Assembly: GCA_902826945.1 (NCBI GenBank) | Contig: CADEGS010000009.1 | Location: forward strand, 18,784 to 26,824 | DNA: 8,041 nucleotides | From: an uncultured bacterium | GTDB taxonomy: Bacteria; Planctomycetota; UBA1135; GCA-002686595 | Reading direction: 5' to 3' | In this document: positions 1-6,005 of the stretch, one piece after another | Numbering within the stretch: the first letter of the stretch is position 1 | Layout: every line of letters starts with the position of its first letter | Notes under the pieces: model-generated | The model's input: the letters and a program-made list of their open reading frames with translations, nothing else | Databases searched by the model: none | What the model was told of the DNA's origin: nothing | Translations under genes and position numbers: made by a program

Positions 1-1068
1 TGGGGCGCGGCAGGGATGCTCTGCTTCGTCCTCGCGCGCGAGCGGGTGACGCTGGTCGTGCAGGAGGGCGAGCCCGAGCGCGCCGTGCCCGACGACCCGC
101 TGGCGCCGATCGCCGCCCGCCTCGACGCGCTCGAGGAGGGACCGCGCGCGCTCGCGAGGGCGCTGGAGGTGAACCTCTCCGCGCTCGACGAGCGAGCGGA
201 CGCGCGCGCCCGCGACGGGCAGGAAGCGCTCGTGGCGGAGCTCGCCGAGCTACGCGCCGTGCTGGAGCGCGTCCAGGCGCGCTCGGCCGCGCCGGCGGAG
301 GCGACACGGGCGTCGTCGGCGGCCCCCGGCGGCGCGGAGCCGTCCGTCGCAGCGATCGCGTCGCCCGCGCAGGACGTCCCGACGCCCGCGACGGGCGGGA
401 CCGCAGCGCTCCCGCCCGCCGCCGAGCCGGCTCGCGCCGCGCCCGCCGGCGAGCCGCCGGCGGCGTCCGCCGCGCCCGCGGGGCGCTCGAGCTTCCTGGC
501 CTTCCGCCTGCCGCAGGACGACTTCCGCTTCGACGAGCGCCGCACCTGGCGCATCGTCCCGGAGCAGTCGCGCGTCGGCTTCGACGCGAAGAGCACGCTG
601 CACGACTTCTCCGGCACGACCACCGCCGTGCAGGGCACGATCGCGTTCCAGCCGGCGCGGCCCGCGCTCGACCCGGCGGGCGCGATCGCGGTCCAGGCGA
701 GCGCGCTCGCGACCGACAACGACGCGCGCGACGAGGCGCTGCGCGAGCACCTCGACGCCGCGCACCACGCCGAGATCGTCTTCCGGCTGGCGAGCTTCGA
801 GCCGGCGGAGGTGGACGAGGCGCACGGGCTCGTGCGCGGCACGGCGCGCGGCACGCTCGTCGTGCGCGGCGCCGAGCGACCCTTCGCCATGCCGGTGCGC
901 GCGACGATCGACGCCGGCCGGCGGCTCCTGCTCGAGGGCGAGGCGCCGCTCGCGCTGCCGGCCTTCGGCGTGCCCGTGCCGAGCAAGCTCGGCCTGATCT
1001 CGATGGAGGACACGGTCGTGGTGTGGATCGCTCTGCGCGGACGGCTGGAGGCGCGCGAGTCGTCATGA
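1..1068 (+). CDS. Membrane-anchored YceI-domain protein, 5' partial
   Basis: The frame is open to the left edge, and the first codons (W-G-A-A-G-M-L-C-F-V-L-A, then R-E-R) look like the end of a transmembrane helix. The true start is therefore probably outside the window; the first in-window ATG is at 16 and gives 350 aa. Numbered from that Met, residues 25-90 are charged and Leu/Ala-rich, probably coiled coil. Residues 90-157 are an Ala/Pro linker, and about 177-343 form a YceI domain: T-W-R-I-V-P near its start, D-N-D-A-R-D-E-A-L-R-E-H-L in the middle (the family's D..RD..L position) and a final V-V-V-W-I-A-L strand. YceI proteins are lipocalin-like barrels; characterised members hold long-chain isoprenoid or fatty amphiphiles. 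Here the barrel would be tethered outside the membrane on a long stalk. Its TGA overlaps the next ATG by 4 bases, so it is co-translated with a lipoprotein and lipid-pathway genes. Carrying or binding the cassette's lipid product is inference. Confidence 0.85.
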   Translation, partial: WGAAGMLCFVLARERVTLVVQEGEPERAVPDDPLAPIAARLDALEEGPRALARALEVNLSALDERADARARDGQEALVAELAELRAVLERVQARSAAPAEATRASSAAPGGAEPSVAAIASPAQDVPTPATGGTAALPPAAEPARAAPAGEPPAASAAPAGRSSFLAFRLPQDDFRFDERRTWRIVPEQSRVGFDAKSTLHDFSGTTTAVQGTIAFQPARPALDPAGAIAVQASALATDNDARDEALREHLDAAHHAEIVFRLASFEPAEVDEAHGLVRGTARGTLVVRGAERPFAMPVRATIDAGRRLLLEGEAPLALPAFGVPVPSKLGLISMEDTVVVWIALRGRLEARESS

Positions 1069-1487
1069 GCGGGCGCGCGCTCCTGGCGGCGCTCGCTGCC
1101 GTGCCGCTCCTCGCCGGCTGCCTGGCGTCCACCGTCGTCGCGCCGGACGCGCGCGCCGCGTCCGCGCCGGACGCGCACGTCTGGCGCACGGCCGCGCGCG
1201 ACGACCTGCCCGGGCTCTACTCATCGATCTCGCTCGACGGCCCGTGCGCCGCCGTGCTGCAGGAGGTGCACTACCGCTTCGCGGCCGACGGCGCCTTCAC
1301 CGGCGCGGCACTGGTGCGCGTGCCCGCACCGGCGTACACGACGCTGAGCGGACGCTGGCGCTTCGAGGGCGGCGAGCTGTGGCTCAGCGAGGACGGGCTG
1401 CCCGCGACGGTCGAGGCGTCCGACGACCTGCTGCGGCTCGCGAGCGAGGAAGGCGTGCTGGTGCTGCGGCGCCGGGCGGCTCCATGA
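1065..1487 (+). CDS. Small putative lipoprotein of unknown function
   Basis: A 140-aa protein. The ATG at 1065 is chosen over an upstream in-frame start at 1023 because it gives an ATGA overlap with the previous stop and places a clean lipoprotein signal at the N-terminus. Residues 1-18 are a short basic/hydrophobic signal and Leu-Ala-Gly-Cys at 16-19 is a textbook lipobox, so the mature protein should be lipid-anchored at Cys19. The mature part is an Ala-rich linker followed by a small, probably beta-rich domain: a Tyr-x-Phe-x-x-Asp-Gly-x-Phe segment, then S-G-R-W-R-F-E-G-G-E-L-W-L-S, ending in alternating hydrophobics and Arg-Arg-Arg. The strand pattern is reminiscent of small lipocalin-like domains, but I do not recognise the family. 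Its stop overlaps the next gene's ATG by 4 bases, so it belongs to the same operon and may work with the YceI protein in the envelope. Confidence 0.8.
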   Translation: MSGRALLAALAAVPLLAGCLASTVVAPDARAASAPDAHVWRTAARDDLPGLYSSISLDGPCAAVLQEVHYRFAADGAFTGAALVRVPAPAYTTLSGRWRFEGGELWLSEDGLPATVEASDDLLRLASEEGVLVLRRRAAP

Positions 1488-2197
1488 AGGCGCGGGCGAA
1501 CGACCTCGAGCTGTACGAGCGCGAGGCCGCGGGATGGTGGGACGAGGGCGCGCGCGCCTTCCGCTCGCTGCGCGCGATCAAGCGCCATCACCTGGGCATC
1601 CTGGACCGCCTGCTCGCGGCCGCCCCCGCGCAGCGGGTGGTGGATCTCGGCTGCGGGGGTGGGCTGCTCGCGGTGCCGCTCGGGCGTGCGCGGCGCGTGG
1701 TCGGGATCGACCGCTCGGCGGCCAGCCTCGCGTCGGCTGCCGGCGCGGCGCGGCGCGAGCGCGCGACGAGCCGCTTCGTGCACGCGGACCTCCTGCGCGC
1801 GCCGCTGCGCGACGGCTGCGCGGACCTCGTGCTCCTGAGCGACGTGATCGAGCACGTCGAGGATCCGCGCGCTGCGCTGCGCGAGGCCGCGCGCCTCCTC
1901 GCGCCCGGCGGCCTCCTGTTCGTGAACACCATCAACCGCAACGCGTGGGCGCGCTTCCTGGCGGTGACGCTGGCGGAAGGCGTCGGACTCGTGCCGCGCG
2001 GCACGCACGACCCGCGCCTGTTCGTCGCGCCCGAAGAGCTGTGCGCCTGGGCGGACGAGGCGGGCCTCGCGCTCGTGCGCCTCGAGGGCGAGGTCCCGCG
2101 CGTCCTGGCGACGCTGCGCGCGTGGGCGATCCACGTGCGCCGCTCGCGCAGCCTGCGCGTCTCGTACAACGCCGTCTTCCGGCGCGAGGAGGCCTGA
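1484..2197 (+). CDS. UbiG-like class I SAM-dependent methyltransferase
   Basis: A 237-aa protein starting at the ATG at 1484, which overlaps the preceding TGA (ATGA); an in-frame ORF extending upstream of it only shadows the lipoprotein gene. It is a Rossmann-fold methyltransferase: motif I V-D-L-G-C-G-G-G-L at 53-61, the acidic residue Asp76 after beta-2 (V-V-G-I-D), V-I-E-H-V at 121-125 and L-L-A-P-G-G-L-L-F-V at 138-147. Several details match UbiG (ubiquinone O-methyltransferase) beyond the generic fold: W-W-D...F-R-S-L near residues 18-29, N-T-I-N-R-N after the PGG motif, V-P-R-G-T-H-D-P at 170-177, and a C-terminal V-S-Y-N. UbiG methylates catechol-type hydroxyls on long-chain polyprenyl rings, so the substrate here may be a lipid-tailed aromatic. 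The downstream polyketide synthase suggests a resorcinol, pyrone or hydroxyquinone rather than ubiquinone itself. Genuine quinone biosynthesis remains possible, because no other quinone genes are visible either way. Confidence 0.85.
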   Translation: MKARANDLELYEREAAGWWDEGARAFRSLRAIKRHHLGILDRLLAAAPAQRVVDLGCGGGLLAVPLGRARRVVGIDRSAASLASAAGAARRERATSRFVHADLLRAPLRDGCADLVLLSDVIEHVEDPRAALREAARLLAPGGLLFVNTINRNAWARFLAVTLAEGVGLVPRGTHDPRLFVAPEELCAWADEAGLALVRLEGEVPRVLATLRAWAIHVRRSRSLRVSYNAVFRREEA

Positions 2198-2235
2198 GCG
2201 CTCGACGCGGTCGCGGACGAGCTCGGGTGGGGACC

Positions 2236-2973
2236 ATGAAGGACGCGGCGCGCCGGAGGACTGCCGCGATCGCGGGCATCCTGTGCCACGGGTCGTTCGC
2301 GGTGGCGGTCGGCTGGATGGCGGTCTCGCTCTTCACGGGGCTGCGCGCCGGCCTGGGGCGCCTGTCGGGCGCGCCGGCGTGGCTCGCGAACGGTCTCCTG
2401 CTCGCGCAGTTCCCGCTCCTGCACTCGTTCCTGCTCACGCGCCGCGGATCGCGCTGGCTGGCGGCGCCGGCGCCGCGCGCCCTCGCGCGCACGCTCGCGC
2501 CGACGACGTTCGCGACGCTCGCCTCGCTGCAGGTCCTGGCGACGTTCGCGCTGTGGTCGCCCACGGACGTCGTGTGGTGGCGGCCCGCAGGGGCGTGGCT
2601 CGCGCTCTGGTCGCTCGCCTTCGTCGCTGCCTGGGCGTTCCTGCTGGCGAGCCTCGTGCACGCGGGCCTCGGCAAGCAGACCGGCTGGATCGGCTGGAGG
2701 GCGGCCTGGGACGGACGCGCGCCGGATTTCGGCGGACTTCCCACGCGCGGGACGTTCCGGCTGTGCCGCCAGCCGATCTACCTGGGCTTCGCGCTCACGC
2801 TGTGGACCGGGCCGGTGTGGACGCCCGACCACCTGGCGATCGCGCTCGCCTGGAGCGCCTACTGCCTCGTCGGGCCGCTGCACAAGGAGCGCCGCTTCGA
2901 GCAGCGCTACGGGGCGGCCTTCCTGGAATACCGCGCGCGAGTACCCTACATCCTCCCGAGGATCCCGGCATGA
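2236..2973 (+). CDS. Membrane methyltransferase, ICMT/MddA-like
   Basis: A 245-aa integral membrane protein. The ATG at 2236 lies 38 bases after the previous stop and has only a weak purine-rich stretch (GGGTGGGG) in front. Hydrophobic segments lie at about 11-35, 48-68, 88-108, 117-141 and 183-213. The C-terminal part carries the family signature: R-Q-P-I-Y-L-G-F at 178-185, then about 30 residues later H-K-E-R-R-F-E-Q-R-Y-G, E-Y-R-A-R-V-P-Y and I-L-P. This is the SAM-binding end of isoprenylcysteine carboxyl methyltransferases and relatives, and it closely resembles the tail of MddA-type thiol methyltransferases. ICMT-like genes paired with type III polyketide synthases are known, for example BpsB with BpsA in Bacillus, which O-methylates alkylpyrones. 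With the synthase overlapping this stop by 4 bases, O-methylation of its lipid product is the most likely role. The usual His of the R-H-P motif is Gln here. Confidence 0.8.
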   Translation: MKDAARRRTAAIAGILCHGSFAVAVGWMAVSLFTGLRAGLGRLSGAPAWLANGLLLAQFPLLHSFLLTRRGSRWLAAPAPRALARTLAPTTFATLASLQVLATFALWSPTDVVWWRPAGAWLALWSLAFVAAWAFLLASLVHAGLGKQTGWIGWRAAWDGRAPDFGGLPTRGTFRLCRQPIYLGFALTLWTGPVWTPDHLAIALAWSAYCLVGPLHKERRFEQRYGAAFLEYRARVPYILPRIPA

Positions 2974-4031
2974 AGATCGCCTCCGTGGGCCGCGCCCTGC
3001 CCGCCCATCGCTACGAGCAGCAGGCGATCACGCGCACGCTCCTCGACCTGCTCGACCCGCCCGAGCGCGTGCGCCGGCGCATCGAGTCGCTGCAGGAGAG
3101 CGTGCGCGTCGGCCACCGGCACCTGGCGCTGCCGCTCGAGGAGTACGCGGCGCTCGAGACCTTCGGGCAGGCGAACGACGCGTGGATCCGCGTCGGCCTG
3201 GAGCTGGGCCAGCGCGCCTGCGAGGACGCGCTGGCGCGCGCGGGCCTCGCGCCCGGCGACGTGGACGCGATCTTCGCCGTGTCGGTCACCGGCATCGCGA
3301 ATCCCTCGCTCGACGCGCGGCTCGTGAACCGCATGGGCCTGCGGCGCGACGTGAAGCGCCTGCCGATCTTCGGGCTCGGCTGCGTCGCGGGCGTGGCCGG
3401 GATCGCGCGCGCCGCGGACTACGTCAGGGGCCATCCCGACCACGTGGCGCTCCTGCTCTCGGTCGAGCTGTGCTCGCTCAACTTCCAGCGCCACGACCAG
3501 TCGATGGCGAACCTGATCGCGAACGGCCTGTTCGGCGACGGCGCGGCGGCGGTGGTCGTGGTCGGCGAGCGGCGCGCGCGCGCGCTCGGCCTGGCCGGCC
3601 CGCGCGTGCTCGCGACGCGCTCCTCGTTCTACCCCGACACCGAGGACGTGATGGGCTGGACGATCTCCGAGCGCGGCTTCGGGATCGTGCTCTCGGAGGG
3701 CGTGCCGACGATCGCGCGCGAGCTGCTCGGCGCCGACGTGCGCGCCTTCCTGGCCGAGCTCGGCGTCGCGCACGAGCGCGTGGCGAGCTGGGTCTGCCAC
3801 CCCGGCGGCCCCAAGGTGCTGCGCGCGATGCAGGAGTCGCTCGGCCTCTCCGACGCGCAGGTCGCGCTCTCGTGGCAGGTCCTGGCCGAGCAGGGCAACC
3901 TCTCGAGCGCCTCGGTCCTGATGGTCCTGCGCGAGGTTCTCGAACGCCCGTCACCCCCGCCCGGCGCGCCCGGCTGCCTGGTGGCGATGGGGCCGGGGTT
4001 CTGCTCGGAGACGGTCGTCCTCGAGTGGTGA
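2970..4031 (+). CDS. Type III polyketide synthase (chalcone synthase-like)
   Basis: A 353-aa protein, normal length for the family; the ATG at 2970 overlaps the previous TGA by 4 bases. The thiolase fold is complete and the catalytic triad is visible: Cys138 in G-L-G-C-V-A-G-V-A-G, His277 in W-V-C-H-P-G-G-P-K and Asn310 in E-Q-G-N-L-S-S-A-S. The C-terminal M-G-P-G-F-C-S-E-T-V-V-L corresponds to the GFGPG loop of plant chalcone synthase. Such enzymes act as homodimers that extend an acyl-CoA starter with malonyl-CoA and cyclise the chain. The Leu-Asp-Leu-Leu near residue 25 and the overall sequence resemble bacterial alkylresorcinol/alkylpyrone synthases, which use fatty starters, rather than THN synthases; this subgrouping is my impression only. 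It is the last gene of the operon and faces the next gene's stop 31 bases away. Together with the two methyltransferases upstream it defines a phenolic-lipid or pyrone pathway. Confidence 0.92.
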   Translation: MKIASVGRALPAHRYEQQAITRTLLDLLDPPERVRRRIESLQESVRVGHRHLALPLEEYAALETFGQANDAWIRVGLELGQRACEDALARAGLAPGDVDAIFAVSVTGIANPSLDARLVNRMGLRRDVKRLPIFGLGCVAGVAGIARAADYVRGHPDHVALLLSVELCSLNFQRHDQSMANLIANGLFGDGAAAVVVVGERRARALGLAGPRVLATRSSFYPDTEDVMGWTISERGFGIVLSEGVPTIARELLGADVRAFLAELGVAHERVASWVCHPGGPKVLRAMQESLGLSDAQVALSWQVLAEQGNLSSASVLMVLREVLERPSPPPGAPGCLVAMGPGFCSETVVLEW

Positions 4032-4062
4032 GCGAGCGCTCGGCCGCGCTTCCCGGCGCCCC

Positions 4063-4320
4063 CTATCCGTCCGAGAGCGGTTCGTCGCCGCCGGGGTCCG
4101 ACGGCGGTGCGGCCGCATCCGCCGGGGGCTGATCCGGCTGCGCCTCGTCCTGGGGCCTGCCCTTCGCTGCGTTGCGCGCGACGCGGTCGGCCAGCTTCTG
4201 CTCGCGCTTGCGCTGCTTGGCGATCTCCCTGCGGCGCTTCTCGAACGACTCGGGGGTCTTCTTCTTGGTGATGGGGCGATCCTCGGGGCTGGGAGCGTCT
4301 TCGATCGGGATCCGCGGCGC
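4063..4320 (-). CDS. Small Lys/Arg-rich hypothetical protein, start codon missing
   Basis: The frame ends at TAG (4063-4065) and reads back as about 84 convincing residues: R-I-P-I-E-D-A-P-S-P-E-D-R-P-I-T-K-K-K, then T-P-E-S-F-E-K-R-R-R-E-I-A-K-Q-R-K-R-E-Q, a short R-V-A-R-N-A-A-K-G stretch and an acidic Pro/Ala/Asp tail. Codons such as AAG, GAG, CGC and ATC dominate, as in the real genes here, so the coding case is good. The basic central part should be one soluble helix, possibly nucleic-acid or ribosome binding, but I do not recognise the family. No in-frame ATG, GTG or TTG occurs between here and the sulfatase stop at 4491, which is in the same frame. The end given is where coding character fades, not an observed start. 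The next 168 bases (4321-4488) look non-coding apart from a palindrome run and a TAGGAT element. A base error or degraded start is likelier than an exotic start such as ATT at 4378-4380. Confidence 0.55.
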   Translation of the reverse strand, partial: APRIPIEDAPSPEDRPITKKKTPESFEKRRREIAKQRKREQKLADRVARNAAKGRPQDEAQPDQPPADAAAPPSDPGGDEPLSDG

Positions 4321-4348
4321 GCCAGGCGCGCCGGTCGACCAGGATCCT
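4302..4348. repeat. Run of contiguous perfect palindromes
   Basis: Every base except 4324 belongs to a perfect palindrome, laid end to end or slightly overlapping: CGATCG (4302-4307), GGATCC (4308-4313), CCGCGG (4312-4317), GGCGCGCC (4316-4323), GGCGCGCC again (4325-4332), GGTCGACC (4333-4340) and AGGATCCT (4341-4348). The doubled 8-mer can also fold as a hairpin with a 6-bp stem (4316-4321 with 4327-4332) and a 5-base loop. The run spans the missing 5' end of the small minus-strand gene. It may be chance in a GC-rich genome, a structured leader, or a footprint of cloning or assembly. Confidence 0.6.
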
Positions 4349-4349
4349 A
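4344..4349 (-). promoter_or_regulatory. Putative -10 element (TAGGAT) for the small gene
   Basis: On the minus strand the sequence reads T-TAGGAT-C, the same heptamer TAGGATC found just upstream of the sulfatase ATG. It matches four of six bases of the TATAAT consensus and is one of few AT-containing spots nearby. No convincing -35 is visible. A transcript starting about 7 bases downstream would begin near 4336, which would be a very short leader if the small gene starts nearby. Confidence 0.3.
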
Positions 4350-4488
4350 AGACCGAACCGCGTCCGAGCCGGGGGGGAATCCCGTTTCGAGTCCGCGCGA
4401 TGGCCCTCGACGAGCGCCTGGAGGCTCGTCCGTCCGGCGCGCATTCCCATGCCGCCGCGGCGGGATCCCGGCCGTCTGCGACGCTGCT

Positions 4489-5919
4489 CTAGCCGTCTTC
4501 CTCCGCCTCGCCGCGCGGGAAGATCGTGCTCTGGTCCGCGCGCGGCGCCTGGCGCGCGTCGCTCGCCGGGAGGAAGGAGCGCAGGCGCGCGATCGTCTCC
4601 GCGGCGCGCGGGTCGGCCGCGAGGTTCGTCCACTCGTCGGGGTCGCTGGCGTGGTCGTAGAGCTCCTCGCTGCCGTCCCGGTAGCGGATGTAGCGCCAGC
4701 GCTCGTCGCGCAGCGCGTGCGAGCCCGGGCCGATCGTGGTCAGCGCCGGGTAGGGCCAGGGAGCGCTCGGATCGCGCACGAGCGGCGCGAGCGAGCGGCC
4801 CTCGAGGCGCTGCGCCGCGGGCGCGGGCAGCCCGCACAGCTCGATCAGCGTCGGGTAGAGGTCGATCAGGTCGACGGGCCGCTCGCAGCGCGCGCCGCGC
4901 GCCCCGCGCGGGTCGAGGATCACGAGCGGCACGCGCGTCGATTCCTCCCACAGGGTCTTCTTCTTCCACTGCCCCTTCTCGCCCAGGTGGAAGCCCTGGT
5001 CGCTCCACAGGACGACGATCGTGCGCCCGGCGGCGGGGCTCCGCGCCAGCGCGTCGAGCACGAGCCCGACCTGCGCGTCGACGAAGGCCACGCTCGCGAG
5101 GTAGCCGGCGACGGCGTCGCGCGTCTTCTCCTCGCGCGCGAGCCACGCGGCGAGCTCGCCGTGGACCCGGCCGCGCCCGGCGCGCGGCACGTCGTCGAGG
5201 TCGTCGGCGCGCACGCGCGGCAGCAAGGCGGCGTCCGGCGGGACGCGCTCGCTCCACGCCTGCGGCACGTACCACGGCAGGTGCGGCTGGAAGAAGCCGA
5301 CGGCGAGGAAGAAGGGCTCCTGCAGGCCCTGCTCCAGGCGTCGCGCCGCCCAGCGCGCCACCTGGCCGTCGCTCGTGCGCGCGTCGTCGATCGGCAGTCC
5401 GCCCCAGTCGTTCACGCGCGAGAGGCCGTGCAGCGGCGGGTCCTGGGGCAGGACGTCGAACGGCCGGCACTGCTCCTGCGAGGGCCAGTACTCGTCCCAC
5501 GACGCCGGATCCGGCCAGGGGCCGTGGAAGACCTTGCCGGCGCCGCTCACGCGGTAGCCCTGGGCGCGGAAGTGCTGGGGCAGCGTGACGACGTCGGGGA
5601 GCGCGCGCCGCAGGGGCTGCGTGTTCTCGTAGACGCCGGAGGTCGAGGGCGGCACCCCGCTCAGGACCGCCGCGCGCGAGGGGTTGCAGAGCGGCGCAGC
5701 GCAGTGCGCGTTGGTGAAGAGCAGCCCCTGGCTCGCCAGCCGGTCGAGGTTCGGCGTGCTGGCCTGGGGATGCCCGCCGAGACAGCCGGTCCAGTCGTTC
5801 AGGTCGTCGAGGACGACGAAGAGCACGTTCGGCCGCTCGTCCCCGGTCGCGCGCGGCGCGCGGGCGCAGCCGACGAGGAGCGCGAGCGCTCCGGGCGCGA
5901 GTCGCATCCAGGCGGCCAT
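4489..5919 (-). CDS. Lipoprotein sulfatase, iduronate-2-sulfatase-like (family S1)
   Basis: A 476-aa protein from the ATG at 5919. A longer in-frame GTG start at 5994 is rejected because it puts 25 Arg-rich residues before the signal peptide; the ATG at 5907 is a possible alternative. Residues 1-17 are a signal and L-V-G-C at 15-18 a lipobox, so the enzyme should be lipid-anchored outside the cytoplasm. The catalytic domain is complete: Asp38-Asp39 metal ligands, C-N-P-S-R-A-A-V-L-S-G from Cys78 (the residue matured to formylglycine), G-K-V-F-H-G with Lys129, Q-P-H-L-P with His213, and S-D-Q-G-F-H-L-G-E with Asp307-Gln308 plus Lys321. The GKVFH and late KGQW...ESTRVPL features resemble iduronate-2-sulfatase, suggesting hydrolysis of sulfate esters on glycosaminoglycan-like or algal polysaccharides; the substrate cannot be read. 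Gln308 stands where IDS has His, a variant I recall as common in bacterial sulfatases. It needs a formylglycine-generating enzyme, not encoded here. It diverges from an MFS gene. Confidence 0.92.
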   Translation of the reverse strand: MAAWMRLAPGALALLVGCARAPRATGDERPNVLFVVLDDLNDWTGCLGGHPQASTPNLDRLASQGLLFTNAHCAAPLCNPSRAAVLSGVPPSTSGVYENTQPLRRALPDVVTLPQHFRAQGYRVSGAGKVFHGPWPDPASWDEYWPSQEQCRPFDVLPQDPPLHGLSRVNDWGGLPIDDARTSDGQVARWAARRLEQGLQEPFFLAVGFFQPHLPWYVPQAWSERVPPDAALLPRVRADDLDDVPRAGRGRVHGELAAWLAREEKTRDAVAGYLASVAFVDAQVGLVLDALARSPAAGRTIVVLWSDQGFHLGEKGQWKKKTLWEESTRVPLVILDPRGARGARCERPVDLIDLYPTLIELCGLPAPAAQRLEGRSLAPLVRDPSAPWPYPALTTIGPGSHALRDERWRYIRYRDGSEELYDHASDPDEWTNLAADPRAAETIARLRSFLPASDARQAPRADQSTIFPRGEAEEDG

Positions 5920-5927
5920 GGGCCCCG

Positions 5928-5933
5928 ATCCTA
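5928..5933 (-). promoter_or_regulatory. Putative -10 element (TAGGAT) for the sulfatase
   Basis: The minus strand reads CTAGGATC with only 8 bases between TAGGAT and the ATG at 5919. If this is the -10 hexamer (four of six matches to TATAAT), transcription would start within a base or two of the ATG, giving a leaderless or near-leaderless mRNA. The absence of a Shine-Dalgarno sequence before that ATG agrees. No clear -35 is visible upstream. Confidence 0.35.
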
Positions 5934-5942
5934 GCCAGTCCA

Positions 5943-5983
5943 GCGCGCGGCGGGCGCGCCGCGGGCGTGCGCCGCCCGCGCGC
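5943..5983. repeat. GC-rich imperfect inverted repeat between divergent genes
   Basis: The arms 5943-5957 and 5969-5983 are complementary at 13 of 15 positions, with an 11-base loop. The repeat occupies the middle of the 86-base region separating the sulfatase ATG (5919) from the MFS ATG (6006). It could be a shared operator or a cruciform. It consists only of G and C, so part of the match is expected from composition. Confidence 0.4.
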
Positions 5984-6005
5984 AAGTCCCACACTAGCGG
6001 GCTCG

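Noticed and set aside
4032..4062. Possible bidirectional terminator between the converging PKS and small genes
   Set aside because: It contains a perfect 10-base palindrome (4033-4042), but no T-tract or long stem follows on either strand, so an intrinsic terminator is not supported.
4172..4492. A plus-strand ORF of 106 codons with an ATG, covering the small minus-strand gene
   Set aside because: It has a start codon, but its codon choice and composition are poor compared with the minus-strand reading, whose wobble positions are almost all G or C.
4986..5002. S-D-Q-G in place of S-D-H-G at the sulfatase metal site, as a sign of inactivity
   Set aside because: Gln at this position occurs, to my knowledge, in many bacterial S1 sulfatases, and all other catalytic residues are present.
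4651..5934. A 427-codon plus-strand open frame opposite the sulfatase
   Set aside because: The minus strand carries every sulfatase motif in order; this frame is its antisense shadow.
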